Assembly: GCA_902364975.1 (NCBI GenBank)
Contig: CABJFQ010000002.1
Location: 62,001 to 126,000 of the forward strand
DNA: 64,000 nucleotides
Direction: 5' to 3'
Source of the DNA: Coriobacteriaceae bacterium
GTDB taxonomy: Bacteria; Actinomycetota; Coriobacteriia; Coriobacteriales; Coriobacteriaceae
Shown: positions 16,603 to 25,959 of the stretch, piece after piece
How the letters are laid out: every line of letters begins with the position of its first letter
Position numbering within the stretch: the first letter of the stretch is position 1
The notes under the pieces: model-generated
Databases searched by the model: none
Told to the model about the DNA's origin: nothing
Seen by the model: the letters and a program-made list of their open reading frames with translations, nothing else
Program-made: the position numbers and the translations under genes

Positions 16603-17958
16603 ATGCTTCTGGTCGCTAACGGTTCCGTTTTTACCCGCAACGCTCAGACCCCGTTTATTCCAAACGGTGCGGTCGCCATTGACGGAGATACGATCGTCGA
16701 AGTGGGCCCCGAGTGCGAGCTCAAGGCCAAGTACCCGGATGCCGAGTACGTCGACGCCCAGGGCAACCTCATCATGCCCGGACTCATCAACTGCCACACC
16801 CACATCTACTCGGGTCTGGCCCGCGGCCTTGCCATTAAGGGCTGCAACCCCACCAACTTCCTGGAGAATCTTGAGCAGCAGTGGTGGAAGATCGATGACA
16901 ACCTGACGCTCGACGGCACCAAGGCCAGCGCCTATGCCACGATTTTGGACTCCATCCGCGATGGCGTCACCACGATCTTCGATCACCATGCGAGCTTCTG
17001 CGAGATCCCGGGAAGCCTCTTTACCATTAAGGATGCAGCTCAGGAGCTGGGCATGCGTTCGTGCCTGTGCTACGAGGTCTCCGACCGCCGCGGTCAGGAA
17101 AAATGCGACCAGGCCATTGCCGAGAACGCCGAGTTTGCCCAGTGGGCCGCCAAGGAGCGTCGCGATAACGACAACCACATGATTGCCGCCATGTTTGGCG
17201 GTCACGCCACCTTTACGCTGTCGGACGAGACCATGGATAAGATGGCCGAGGCCAACAACGGCCTGACCGGCTTCCACATCCATGTGTGCGAGGGCATGAA
17301 TGACGTGTGGGACTCCCGCCTCAACCGCGGTGGCATCAGCCCCGTCGAGCGCCTGCTGCAGCACAATCTGCTGGGTCCCGACACCATGCTCGGCCACTGC
17401 ATCCACGTGACGCCCGCCGAGATGGATATCGTCAAGGAGTCCGGTACCTGGCTCGTCAACAACCCCGAATCCAATATGGGCAACGCCGTGGGCTGCGCCC
17501 CCGTGCTCGAGTTCTTCCGCCGCGGCATCCCCGTGTGCATGGGCACCGACGCCTACACCCACGATATGCTCGAGAGCCTCAAGGTCTTCCTGATCATTCA
17601 GCGCCACAACGCCGCCATGTCCAACGTGGGCTGGTGCGAGGCCATGACCATGCTGTTCGAGAACAACGCCAAGATGGCGAGCAAGTACTTCGATCGCAAG
17701 CTCGGTGTGCTCGAGGCCGGCGCTGCCGCCGACGTCATCGTCATGGACTACAAGCCCTTTACGCCGCTGAGCGAGGAGAACATTGACGGCCACATGCTCT
17801 TTGGCATGATGGGCAAAAACTGCCGCACCACCATCATCAACGGCCGCGTCCTGTACAAGGATCGTGAGTTCGTTGAGATTGATGAGGACAAGATCAACGC
17901 GTGGACCATGGCCGAGTCCAAGAAGCTCTGGAGCACGCTCAACGATCGCGTGTATTAA
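16603..17958 (+). CDS. ssnA: SsnA-like amidohydrolase (putative aminohydrolase)
   Basis: A 451-residue metal-dependent hydrolase. The start ATG at 16603 has GAAGGGAG upstream; an in-frame ATG 18 nt earlier has none. Metal-site motifs are NCHTHIYSGLARG (His65, His67), GFHIHVCEG, LGHCIHVTP and the late Asp in MGTDAYTHDM. These fit the guanine deaminase/chlorohydrolase-like branch to which SsnA belongs. In other bacteria ssnA sits beside ygfK and xdhD in purine-degradation clusters, as here. The exact substrate of SsnA is not deducible from the sequence; a ring deamination or hydrolysis step on a purine-derived compound is likely. Confidence 0.87.
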   Translation: MLLVANGSVFTRNAQTPFIPNGAVAIDGDTIVEVGPECELKAKYPDAEYVDAQGNLIMPGLINCHTHIYSGLARGLAIKGCNPTNFLENLEQQWWKIDDNLTLDGTKASAYATILDSIRDGVTTIFDHHASFCEIPGSLFTIKDAAQELGMRSCLCYEVSDRRGQEKCDQAIAENAEFAQWAAKERRDNDNHMIAAMFGGHATFTLSDETMDKMAEANNGLTGFHIHVCEGMNDVWDSRLNRGGISPVERLLQHNLLGPDTMLGHCIHVTPAEMDIVKESGTWLVNNPESNMGNAVGCAPVLEFFRRGIPVCMGTDAYTHDMLESLKVFLIIQRHNAAMSNVGWCEAMTMLFENNAKMASKYFDRKLGVLEAGAAADVIVMDYKPFTPLSEENIDGHMLFGMMGKNCRTTIINGRVLYKDREFVEIDEDKINAWTMAESKKLWSTLNDRVY

Positions 17959-18108
17959 TTCCAATTGGAGATTCGCGCGCGTCGGATGTTTCGCCGCATC
18001 CGACGCGCGCATAGGCGGCCTCCGCGGGGTCGCCGGCGCTGTGCTAGCGCTGCACCGTATTTGCGCCCGCCGCGCGGTCTCGCCGGGCGTTACAGAGAGG
18101 AGCTCACT

Positions 18109-21108
18109 ATGAGCGACATCATGAGGCCGATCCCGTTTTCGCAGCTGATGAACTGGATCATCGAGGAGCACAAGACCCAGGACGCCATCTTTGGCGTGCG
18201 CAAGATGGCCACGACCAACCAGGAGGGCGCGCTTCCCATTTTTGACGAGCGCATCGAGACTCCGTTTGGCCCGGCCGCCGGTCCCAATACGCAGCTTGCC
18301 CAGAACATCGTGGCATCCTATGTGGCTGGTTCCCGCTTCTTTGAGCTCAAGACCGTCCAGGTTATGGACGGCGAGGAGCTCTCCAAGTGCGTCAACAAGC
18401 CCTGCATCGTGGCTCAGGACGAGTGCTACAACTGCGAGTGGTCGACCGAGCTCGAGGTTCCGCAGGCATTTGCCGAGTACGTGAAGGCATGGTTTGCCTG
18501 CCACCTGATCGCTCGCGAGTACGGTCTGGGCAGCCCGGACGGCTTTGTCTTCAACATGTCGGTGGGCTATGACCTGGAGGGCATTAAGAGCCCCAAGGTC
18601 GACGCGTACATCGAGGGCATGAAGGACGCCAGCGGCTCCGACGTCTGGAACGAGTGCCGCGCATGGGCGCTCGCCAACCTGGACAAGTTTGAGCATGTCG
18701 ACGCTGCGTTTGTCGAGTCCATCCCGGCGCGCGTCTCCAACTCCATCACCGAGTCTACCCTGCACGGCTGCCCGCCTGCCGAGATCGAGCGCATCGCGAC
18801 CTACCTCATCACCGAGAAGGGCCTTAACACCTACATCAAGTGTAACCCCACGCTGTTGGGCTATGAGTTTGCCCGCCAGCGCCTCAACGAGCTGGGCTTT
18901 GATTACATCGTCTTTGATGACACGCACTTCCGCGAGGATCTGCAGTGGGCCGATGCCGTGCCCATGTTCGAGCGCCTGATTGCCCTGTGCGCCGAGCGCG
19001 GTCTGGAGTTTGGCGTCAAGCTGACCAACACGTTCCCCGTCGACGTGACGAGGAACGAGCTGCCCTCCACCGAGATGTACATGTCCGGTCGTTCGCTGTT
19101 CTCGCTGACCATCGAGGCCGCCCGCCGCATTACCGAGCAGTTCGATGGCAAGCTGCGCATCAGCTACTCCGGCGGTGCCACGGTCTACAACATCCGTGCC
19201 CTGTACGATGCCGGCATTTGGCCCGTTACCCTGGCGACCGACGTGCTCAAGCCCGGTGGCTACGAGCGCTTTAGCCAGATGGCCGGCGAGTTTACCGATC
19301 TGGACGGCAAGCCGTTCGCGGGCGTCTCGCTCGAGGCCGTGACCGCGATCCAGACCGACTCGCTCACCAACCCGCTCTACAAGAAGCCGCTGCGCCCGCT
19401 GCCCGACCGCAAGGTCGCCGGCAAGAGCCCGCTTTCCGACTGCTTTACCACGCCGTGCCGCACGAGCTGCCCCATCCAGCAGGATATTCCCGCCTATCTG
19501 GCGGCTGTTGACGAGGGCCGCTACGAGGACGCACTCAACATCATCATCGAGCGCAACGCCCTGCCGTTCATTACCGGCACCATCTGCCCGCATCCCTGCG
19601 GCCGTGCCTGCGAGCGTGCATTCTACGAGCCCGAGGGCGCCCAGATCCGCGCCAGCAAGCTCAAGGCCGCCCGCGAGGCCATGACCACCGTGCTGCCCAA
19701 GCTGCGCGCCCAGGCCATCGCCAACGACGGCGAGCGCAACGTTGCCGTTATCGGCGGCGGCCCGGCCGGCCTGGCGACGGCGTTCTTCCTGACGCGTGCC
19801 GGCGTGTCCGTCACCATCTTTGAGGCCCGCGATTCGCTCGGCGGCGTGGTCCGTCACGTGATCCCCGAGTTCCGTATTGCCAGCGACGATATCTCCCACG
19901 ACGCCGAGCTTTGCCTGGCCTTTGGTGCCAAGGTTCAGCTCAACGCCCGCGTGGAGTCCATTGACGAGCTCAAGGCCCAGGGCTTTACTGACGTGGTCGT
20001 GGCCACCGGTGCCTGGATGCCCGGCTCTGCGGGCCTAGGCGAGGGTGCCGAGCTCGATGTGCTGGAGTTCCTCGAGGCCGCCAAGAAGGGCGAGAAACTC
20101 GAGCTGGGCGAGGACGTCGTGGTCATTGGCGCCGGCAACACCGCCATGGACGCCGCCCGCGTGGCCAAGCGCCTGGCAGGCGTGAAGAACGTGCGTCTGG
20201 TGTATCGCCGCACCAAGAAGCAGATGCCCGCCGACGAGGAAGAGCTCGATCTTGCTCTTGCCGACGGCGTTGAGTTCTGCGAGCTGCTGGCGCCCAAGGC
20301 ACTCAACGGCGCCGTGCTGACCTGCGACGTTATGGAGCTTGGCGAGCCGGATGCAAGCGGCCGTCGCAGCCCCGTCGCCACGGGCGAGACCGTCGAGCTT
20401 TCCGCCACCACGGTGATCTGCGCCGTGGGCGAGGGCATCGATGCCAGCCTGTACGATGCCGCGGGCGTCGAGCATGACCGTCGTGGCCGTCTTGCCGCCA
20501 CCTCCACCGGTGTTGAGGGCGTCTGGGCTGCGGGCGACTGTCGCCGCGGTCCCGCCACCGTAGTCGAGGCTATCGCCGACGCCGCCGAGGTCGCCCGTGC
20601 CATTGCCGACGTGGACTTTAACAAGTACGCCGACTGCAACGAGCAGGCCGGCCGCGAGGACACCTGCTATGAGCGCAAGGGGTCGCTGTGCCGCGACAAG
20701 CGCAACTGCACCAAGACTCGCTGCCTGGGCTGCGGCTCGGTGTGCGAGGTCTGCTGCGACGTGTGCCCCAACCGCTCCAACGTTGCCATTAAGGTGCCGG
20801 GCCTGGCCAAGCATCAGGTCGTCCATGTCGATGGCATGTGCAACGAGTGCGGCAACTGCGCCGTGTTCTGCCCCTACCAGGAGGGTCGTCCCTACAAGGA
20901 CAAGCTCACCCTGTTCTGGAGCGAGCAGGACATGGAGAACTCCGAGAACGAGGGCTTCCTGGCCGTGGACGAGGATCACTTTAAGGTCCGCGTCGCCGGC
21001 ACGGTCCGCACCGTCTCGGTCGATGCCGTCAACACCGGTCTGCCCGAGGCCGTCCGCCTGACCATCAAGGCCGTGCGCGACAGCTATTCGTATCTCCTTA
21101 AGAAATAG
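18109..21108 (+). CDS. ygfK: YgfK-like flavoprotein/iron-sulfur oxidoreductase ('putative selenate reductase subunit')
   Basis: A 999-residue protein with GAGAGGAG before the ATG. An N-terminal dihydroorotate-dehydrogenase-like barrel (STLHGCPPAEIERIA near residue 215; KCNPTLLGYEF) is followed by a GltD-like part with an N-terminal Cys cluster (CRTSCPIQQDIPAYL, about 450). An FAD site, VIGGGPAGLATAF, is near 545 and an NAD(P) site, VIGAGNTAMDAARV, near 671. C-terminal ferredoxin cysteines (MCNECGNCAVFCP) are near 908. In purine clusters YgfK is thought to reduce a ring intermediate or serve the molybdenum hydroxylase with electrons. The database name 'selenate reductase' is probably not its role. 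Confidence 0.9.
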   Translation: MSDIMRPIPFSQLMNWIIEEHKTQDAIFGVRKMATTNQEGALPIFDERIETPFGPAAGPNTQLAQNIVASYVAGSRFFELKTVQVMDGEELSKCVNKPCIVAQDECYNCEWSTELEVPQAFAEYVKAWFACHLIAREYGLGSPDGFVFNMSVGYDLEGIKSPKVDAYIEGMKDASGSDVWNECRAWALANLDKFEHVDAAFVESIPARVSNSITESTLHGCPPAEIERIATYLITEKGLNTYIKCNPTLLGYEFARQRLNELGFDYIVFDDTHFREDLQWADAVPMFERLIALCAERGLEFGVKLTNTFPVDVTRNELPSTEMYMSGRSLFSLTIEAARRITEQFDGKLRISYSGGATVYNIRALYDAGIWPVTLATDVLKPGGYERFSQMAGEFTDLDGKPFAGVSLEAVTAIQTDSLTNPLYKKPLRPLPDRKVAGKSPLSDCFTTPCRTSCPIQQDIPAYLAAVDEGRYEDALNIIIERNALPFITGTICPHPCGRACERAFYEPEGAQIRASKLKAAREAMTTVLPKLRAQAIANDGERNVAVIGGGPAGLATAFFLTRAGVSVTIFEARDSLGGVVRHVIPEFRIASDDISHDAELCLAFGAKVQLNARVESIDELKAQGFTDVVVATGAWMPGSAGLGEGAELDVLEFLEAAKKGEKLELGEDVVVIGAGNTAMDAARVAKRLAGVKNVRLVYRRTKKQMPADEEELDLALADGVEFCELLAPKALNGAVLTCDVMELGEPDASGRRSPVATGETVELSATTVICAVGEGIDASLYDAAGVEHDRRGRLAATSTGVEGVWAAGDCRRGPATVVEAIADAAEVARAIADVDFNKYADCNEQAGREDTCYERKGSLCRDKRNCTKTRCLGCGSVCEVCCDVCPNRSNVAIKVPGLAKHQVVHVDGMCNECGNCAVFCPYQEGRPYKDKLTLFWSEQDMENSENEGFLAVDEDHFKVRVAGTVRTVSVDAVNTGLPEAVRLTIKAVRDSYSYLLKK

Positions 21109-21119
21109 GCGAGTCTCTT

Positions 21120-21599
21120 ATGGCCAAATCCATTCAACATAACGTGGCCTACGTTGCCTGCGGAAGCGGTTGCGCCTCCGCAGGCGGCGACGCCCACTGC
21201 AGCGAAGGCTGCATTGGCTGTGGCGCCTGCGTCACGGCCTGCCCCCACGGCGCCATTGCGCTGATTGATGGCATCGCTCGCGTGGATCGCTCCAAGTGTA
21301 CGGGCTGTGGCCTGTGCGGCATGGCGTGCCCGCAGCGCGTGATTGCCTTCGTTCCCGGCTACCAGAACATCCTGGTGCGCTGCAACAACACCGATAAGGG
21401 CGCCATCGCCCGCAAGATCTGCGACACGAGCTGCATCGGTTGCGGCATGTGCGCCAAAAAGTGCCCTGCCGGCGCTATCCGCATCGAGGACAACTGCGCC
21501 CATATTGATGGCGCGGATTGTCTGTCGTGCGGCATGTGCGCCGTCGTCTGCCCGCATGGCGCCATCCACGACCGCACCGGCATAGCCGCCGGCGTGTAG
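21120..21599 (+). CDS. 4Fe-4S ferredoxin-type protein with four cluster motifs
   Basis: A 159-residue Cys-rich protein. Four CxxCxxCxxxCP motifs are visible: GCIGCGACVTACP, KCTGCGLCGMACP, SCIGCGMCAKKCP and DCLSCGMCAVVCP. It has the look of an RnfB/electron-bifurcation-type polyferredoxin fragment. It lies 11 bp after ygfK and 12 bp before the xanthine dehydrogenase gene, so it likely shuttles electrons between them. An N-terminal CGSGCASAGGDAHC stretch adds three extra cysteines. Confidence 0.88.
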   Translation: MAKSIQHNVAYVACGSGCASAGGDAHCSEGCIGCGACVTACPHGAIALIDGIARVDRSKCTGCGLCGMACPQRVIAFVPGYQNILVRCNNTDKGAIARKICDTSCIGCGMCAKKCPAGAIRIEDNCAHIDGADCLSCGMCAVVCPHGAIHDRTGIAAGV

Positions 21600-21611
21600 A
21601 AGGGAATCACC

Positions 21612-24389
21612 ATGGCACAGGAATTCACTTTTACCGTTAACGGCGTCGAGCGCACGACGACCCAAAACAAACCGTTGCTGCGCTACCTGCGCGACGACCT
21701 GCACATTCACTCCGCCAAGGACGGCTGCTCCGAGGGCGCGTGCGGTACCTGCACCATCCACGTGGACGGTGAGGCCGTCAAGGCGTGCGTGCTGACCACC
21801 GCCCTTGCCGCCGGTCGCAACATCGTGACCGTCGAGGGCCTGCCCCAGGACGTGCGCGAGGCCTTTGTGTACGCCTTTGGCGCCGTGGGCGCCGTGCAGT
21901 GCGGTTTTTGCATCCCCGGTATGGTCATGGCGGGTGCGGCGCTGATCGCCGAGGATCCCGAGCCCACCGAGGAGCAGATCAAGTACGCCATCCGCGGCAA
22001 CGTCTGCCGCTGCACCGGCTACAAGAAGATCATCGAGGGCATTTCGCTGGCAGCTGCGGTGCTCCGCGGCGAAAAGCAGATCGACGAGGACCTGGAGCGC
22101 GGCGACGACTACGGCGTGGGCAAGCGCGCCTTCCGTATCGACGTGCGCAAGAAGGTGCTCGGCGAGGGCAAGTATCCCGATGACATCGACGAGCTCGATC
22201 AGCCGGGTCTGACCTACGCCAGCGCCGTGCGCTCCAAGTATCCGCGCGCCCGCGTGCTCTCCATCGACACCTCCAAGGCCGAGGCCCTGCCCGGTGTGGT
22301 GGGCATCCTGCGCGCCGAGGACGTGCCGGTCAACCAGGTCGGCCACCTTATCCAGGACTGGGACGTTATGATCGCCCAGGGCGATATCACCCGCTGCGTG
22401 GGCGATGCCATCGTGCTGGTGGTTGCCGAGGACGAGGCGACGCTCGAGAAGGCCAAGAAGCTCGTAAAGATCGATTACGAGCCGCTGGAGCCCGTGCGTA
22501 ACATTGTCGAGGCCAGGGCTGCCGACGCCCCGCGCCTGCACGACAGCTTCTTTGCCTTTGGCAACACGGTGGAGCTCAAGAACAACGTGTGCCAGAGCCG
22601 TCACGTGACGCGCGGCGACGCCGCCAAGGCGCTGGCGGAGAGCGCGTTTACCGTGACGCAGCGCTTTACCACGCCCTTTACCGAGCATGCCTTCTTGGAG
22701 CCCGAGTGCGCCGTTGCCTTCCCGTACAAGAACGGCGTTAAGGTGCAGTCGACCGACCAGGGTGCCTACGACACGCGCAAAGAGTGTGCCCATATGTTTG
22801 GCTGGGATAGCGAACCCGAGCGTGTGGTCGTCGAAACCATGCTCGTGGGTGGCGGCTTTGGCGGCAAGGAGGACGTGTCCATCCAGCACCTGGCCGCGCT
22901 CGCCGCATATAAGTTCCAACGTCCTGTGAAGTGCAAGCTCACGCGCGCTGAGTCGCTTGCGTTCCATCCTAAGCGCCATGCCATGGACGGTACCTTTACG
23001 CTGGGTTGCGACGCCGAGGGCAACTTTACCGGCCTTGATTGCGAGATCAACTTTGATACCGGCGCCTACGCTTCGCTGTGCGGCCCGGTGCTCGAGCGCG
23101 CCTGTACGCACGCCGTTGGCCCCTACAAGTACCAGAACACCGACATTCGCGGCTTTGGCTACTACACCAACAACCCGCCCGCCGGCGCGTACCGCGGCTT
23201 TGGCGTTTGCCAGTCCGAGTTTGCGCTCGAGAGCTTGATCGACTTGCTGGCAGAGAAGGTCGGCCTGGACCCGTGGGAGATTCGTTACAGAAACGCCATC
23301 GAGCCGGGCGAGGTTTTGCCCAACGGCCAGATTGCCGACTGCTCCACGGCGCTGAAGGAGACGCTGCTTGAGGTCAAGGATGCCTACTATGCGCATCCCG
23401 GACACGCCGGTATCGCCTGCGCCATGAAGAACGCCGGCGTGGGCGTGGGCCTGCCCGATGCCGGCCGCTGCAAGATTCGCGTCGAGGATGGCCGCGCCGT
23501 GGTCTACGCCGCCACGTCCGACATCGGCCAGGGCTGCAACACGGTCTTTTTGCAGGACGTTGCCGAGGCGTGCGGTCTGCCGCTGAGCTGCATTGCCAAT
23601 GGCGAGTGCTCCACCGAGAACGCTCCCGACTCCGGCACCACGTCTGGCTCGCGACAGACGGTCGTGACCGGCGAGGCCGTGCGCGGTGCCGCCTTCCTGC
23701 TGCGCGATGCCATGCTTGACATCGAGGCCGGCAAGCCTGCACCCGATGTTCCTGTGAGCGCGCATGGTGACGGCGTCAAGATCGAGTACGACGACGGTCG
23801 AGCCTATCAGTTGCGCACGCAGGAGCTCGTCGCCGGCCAGGGCATGCATCCTCAGGATCCCGCGGCCGCCATCAAGGCGCTCGAGGGATGCGAGTTTGGC
23901 TACGTGTACCTGGAGCCGACTGACAAGCTGGGCGCTGACGTTCCCAACCCCAAGAGCCACATCTGCTACGGTTTTGCCACGCATGTGGTCATTCTGGATG
24001 ATGACGGTCGCGTGAGCGAGGTCTATGCCGCGCACGATTCCGGCAAGGTGGTCAACCCCATCTCCATCCAGGGTCAGATCGAAGGCGGCGTGCTCATGGG
24101 TATGGGCTATGCGCTTACCGAGGACTGGCCGCTCAAGGACTGCGTGCCCCAGGCAAGGTACGGCACGCTCGGGCTGTTCCGTGCGCCCGAGATTCCGGAT
24201 ATCCACGCCATCTACGTGGAGAAGGACGAACTGCTGCCCGTGGCATACGGCGGCAAGGGCATCGGCGAGATTGCAACGATCCCCACGGCGCCCGCCGTGC
24301 AGAACGCCTATCGCGCATTCGACGGCAAGCTGCGTCCGGATCTGCCCATGGTGGATACCCCGTACAGCCGTGCCCGTCACCGCGGCTAG
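21612..24389 (+). CDS. xdhD: Fused molybdenum hydroxylase (selenium-dependent xanthine dehydrogenase type, XdhD-like)
   Basis: A 925-residue protein combining the small [2Fe-2S] subunit and the large molybdopterin subunit. The plant-type cluster uses Cys39, 44, 47 and 59 (KDGCSEGACGTC), and the second cluster Cys97, 100, 132 and 134 (QCGFC...CRC). The molybdenum domain has GGGFGGKED and, near the C-terminus, GGKGIGEIAT with the catalytic Glu. No FAD subunit gene is adjacent, so YgfK and the ferredoxin probably take over electron transfer. Selenium here is a labile sulfido-like ligand and not encoded, so selenium dependence rests on the neighbouring yqeB/yqeC genes. A terminator follows. Confidence 0.9.
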   Translation: MAQEFTFTVNGVERTTTQNKPLLRYLRDDLHIHSAKDGCSEGACGTCTIHVDGEAVKACVLTTALAAGRNIVTVEGLPQDVREAFVYAFGAVGAVQCGFCIPGMVMAGAALIAEDPEPTEEQIKYAIRGNVCRCTGYKKIIEGISLAAAVLRGEKQIDEDLERGDDYGVGKRAFRIDVRKKVLGEGKYPDDIDELDQPGLTYASAVRSKYPRARVLSIDTSKAEALPGVVGILRAEDVPVNQVGHLIQDWDVMIAQGDITRCVGDAIVLVVAEDEATLEKAKKLVKIDYEPLEPVRNIVEARAADAPRLHDSFFAFGNTVELKNNVCQSRHVTRGDAAKALAESAFTVTQRFTTPFTEHAFLEPECAVAFPYKNGVKVQSTDQGAYDTRKECAHMFGWDSEPERVVVETMLVGGGFGGKEDVSIQHLAALAAYKFQRPVKCKLTRAESLAFHPKRHAMDGTFTLGCDAEGNFTGLDCEINFDTGAYASLCGPVLERACTHAVGPYKYQNTDIRGFGYYTNNPPAGAYRGFGVCQSEFALESLIDLLAEKVGLDPWEIRYRNAIEPGEVLPNGQIADCSTALKETLLEVKDAYYAHPGHAGIACAMKNAGVGVGLPDAGRCKIRVEDGRAVVYAATSDIGQGCNTVFLQDVAEACGLPLSCIANGECSTENAPDSGTTSGSRQTVVTGEAVRGAAFLLRDAMLDIEAGKPAPDVPVSAHGDGVKIEYDDGRAYQLRTQELVAGQGMHPQDPAAAIKALEGCEFGYVYLEPTDKLGADVPNPKSHICYGFATHVVILDDDGRVSEVYAAHDSGKVVNPISIQGQIEGGVLMGMGYALTEDWPLKDCVPQARYGTLGLFRAPEIPDIHAIYVEKDELLPVAYGGKGIGEIATIPTAPAVQNAYRAFDGKLRPDLPMVDTPYSRARHRG

Positions 24390-24458
24390 GGTAGGGCGCG
24401 GACAGCCATTACTGACGAGCTGTTCGCGCTCAACACCAACTGCATATGCTGCGCTTTT

Positions 24459-24494
24459 GGCCCCAGCTCCATCGCGAGCCGGGGCCTTTTGTTT
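24459..24494 (+). terminator. Intrinsic terminator after the xanthine dehydrogenase operon
   Basis: GGCCCC (24459-24464) and GGGGCC (24481-24486), extended inward by a GCTC/GAGC pair, followed by TTTTGTTT. It ends the permease-to-xdhD operon. Confidence 0.8.
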
Positions 24495-24499
24495 GGAGC

Positions 24500-24698
24500 G
24501 GAAACTGTGTCCCGGAATGAGCGCTCAGAACGGGACGCGCTTTTCCCTTGGAGCCCTCGGCGGAAATTACATCCCAGAATCGATGCTCAGAATGGGATGC
24601 GCTTTCCGGTAGAGCCTCTGGCGGAAAGCGCATCCCGGAATTCGGCTCCAAACCGGGACACACTTTCCGGTTGGAGCTTCAACTGGAAAGTGTGTCCC
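24500..24698. repeat. Array A: alternating palindromic 14-bp arms, about 61-62 bp period
   Basis: Forward arms GGAAA...TCCC start at 24500, 24562, 24623 and 24685. Inverted arms GGGA...TTTCC start at 24532, 24594 and 24655. Inverted arm 24594-24607 is the exact complement of forward arm 24623-24636, and 24655-24668 of 24685-24698, although the two pairs differ in sequence. Spacers between arms are about 18 and 15-16 bp and partly conserved. The array ends 37 bp past the stop codon of the AbiEi-like gene. The matching second array is at 25960-26220. Confidence 0.85.
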
Positions 24699-24734
24699 GG
24701 TTTGGCAGGCAGACGGGCATAAGCTCAACAGCTC

Positions 24735-25733
24735 CTACAACTCCACCTCGTTGAGCCATGCCGGCAGAGCGGTCTGCCGGATGCCTGCCGTCTGCAGCTT
24801 TTTGGCGAGCATTCCTGCCGAGCGGACCTCGTTCATGGTAAAGCGCAGCAGAGGGTGACCGTAGAGCGATAGATGCGCCTCGCGCTGTCGTTCGGCGACG
24901 AGCGCCTCGGCAGTGGTGCGTCCGGCCAGCATGGTCTGGTCGGTATATTTGATGAGCCCGTCGAGCTCGCCCAGCGTGAGTTCCCGCGCCTGGCGCTCCC
25001 AGGCAAAATCCGTTCGCATGCTTTCGGTCGAATCGAAGGGGTCCGTCAACTCGTATTGAAGCCAGTCGGGCGCAAAGCCCGTCTCGATCATGACGGCTCG
25101 GGCGACCGATTCCCCGCCGCTCTCGGCGCGGGCGTCGGCATATCGAAGCGTTGTGAGGGCGGTGCGAATCGCGCGACCATTGCGGGCAGTCGCTCGTTGC
25201 TCAACGGCCTCCATCAGCTGTTCCCGTGCAAGGCCGAGCTTTAAAATCGCCGAATCGGCAATGGGCATGCCGTCGGCAAAACCAGTTTGCAGCAGGCAAT
25301 CTGTGACCGTTTGGATTGGCGGCGTTACCGATATGCCGGCTCTGCGTATTGCTCCGGCCGGCTCAATCTGGTGCCGCTGAATATGTGCGCCCGGACGAGC
25401 CGACGGCTTTGTCGAGCTGCAAACATGCACGATGTTCAGGTGTCGCCACGAGACCTCGAGCCCCAGCAGACAGGCGGCCGAAAACGAGCAGAACGTCCAA
25501 TCGGGGTGGATGATCGCAAGGGCGCGAATAATCTCGCAATGGCGTTGCGCTCGGTTGAGTTCATCCCAGCGCGTTTTTCGCGCGAACAGTCCCGGCATGG
25601 GCGAGACGACCGCGCTGCCGATGCGCCGAAGGAGCGCTTTTCGGATCGCCGCGCTCGGGGGAATCAGACAGCGCCTCTCTTGTTCGGCTTGAGTGAGCAG
25701 TTGGTCGATGAGTTGGTCATTGCAATGGGTCAT
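24735..25733 (-). CDS. AbiEi-like winged-helix protein with a nuclease-like C-terminus
   Basis: A 332-residue protein. The N-terminal half resembles AbiEi/type IV antitoxin-type proteins of actinobacteria (TFCSFSAACLLGLEV, then strand-rich HVQR/AGISVTPPIQTVTDCL). The C-terminal part has ARDTWE-like spacing: TDFAWERQARELTLGELDGLIKY, then an EALVAERQREAHL..GHPLLRFT pattern of restriction-endonuclease-fold (DUF559/Vsr-like) domains. No adjacent AbiEii toxin gene is seen. It is flanked on both sides by palindromic arrays, which suggests a mobile or defence-related cassette. The family call is from pattern memory; the function is unknown. Confidence 0.6.
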   Translation of the reverse strand: MTHCNDQLIDQLLTQAEQERRCLIPPSAAIRKALLRRIGSAVVSPMPGLFARKTRWDELNRAQRHCEIIRALAIIHPDWTFCSFSAACLLGLEVSWRHLNIVHVCSSTKPSARPGAHIQRHQIEPAGAIRRAGISVTPPIQTVTDCLLQTGFADGMPIADSAILKLGLAREQLMEAVEQRATARNGRAIRTALTTLRYADARAESGGESVARAVMIETGFAPDWLQYELTDPFDSTESMRTDFAWERQARELTLGELDGLIKYTDQTMLAGRTTAEALVAERQREAHLSLYGHPLLRFTMNEVRSAGMLAKKLQTAGIRQTALPAWLNEVEL

Positions 25734-25959
25734 GAGCTACCGCCTCCTTTTGGGTAGCAAAAACGTATCAGCCGCAACTTGCCGCTCAACTGACCAAAAG
25801 CTGACCAAAATCTAACCATGCAGGTAGATGGCCTGTTTTCGGCGACATTTTTACATCCGAATCGGTGGGCGGTAATCGGCTCCCGTGAACGGCAACAAGT
25901 TATGAAGACCTGGTAAGTTTAGGGACGTGTACTTTTTCGAAAAACGGTAGTCTCTCCGC
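25734..25959. promoter_or_regulatory. Upstream region of the AbiEi-like gene
   Basis: A near-duplicate CTGACCAAAA/GCTGACCAAAAT occurs at about 25793-25815, close to where a minus-strand promoter for the AbiEi-like gene would lie, and may be a binding site. No ORF or strong hairpin is seen in the remaining 226 bp. Confidence 0.3.

Noticed and set aside
14974..19899. Very long minus-strand open frame antisense to the permease, ssnA and ygfK
   Set aside because: Composition is Gly/Ala/His/Asp-rich with no family motifs; it is a GC-bias shadow of the plus-strand genes. The similar frame at 21084-24380 is rejected for the same reason.
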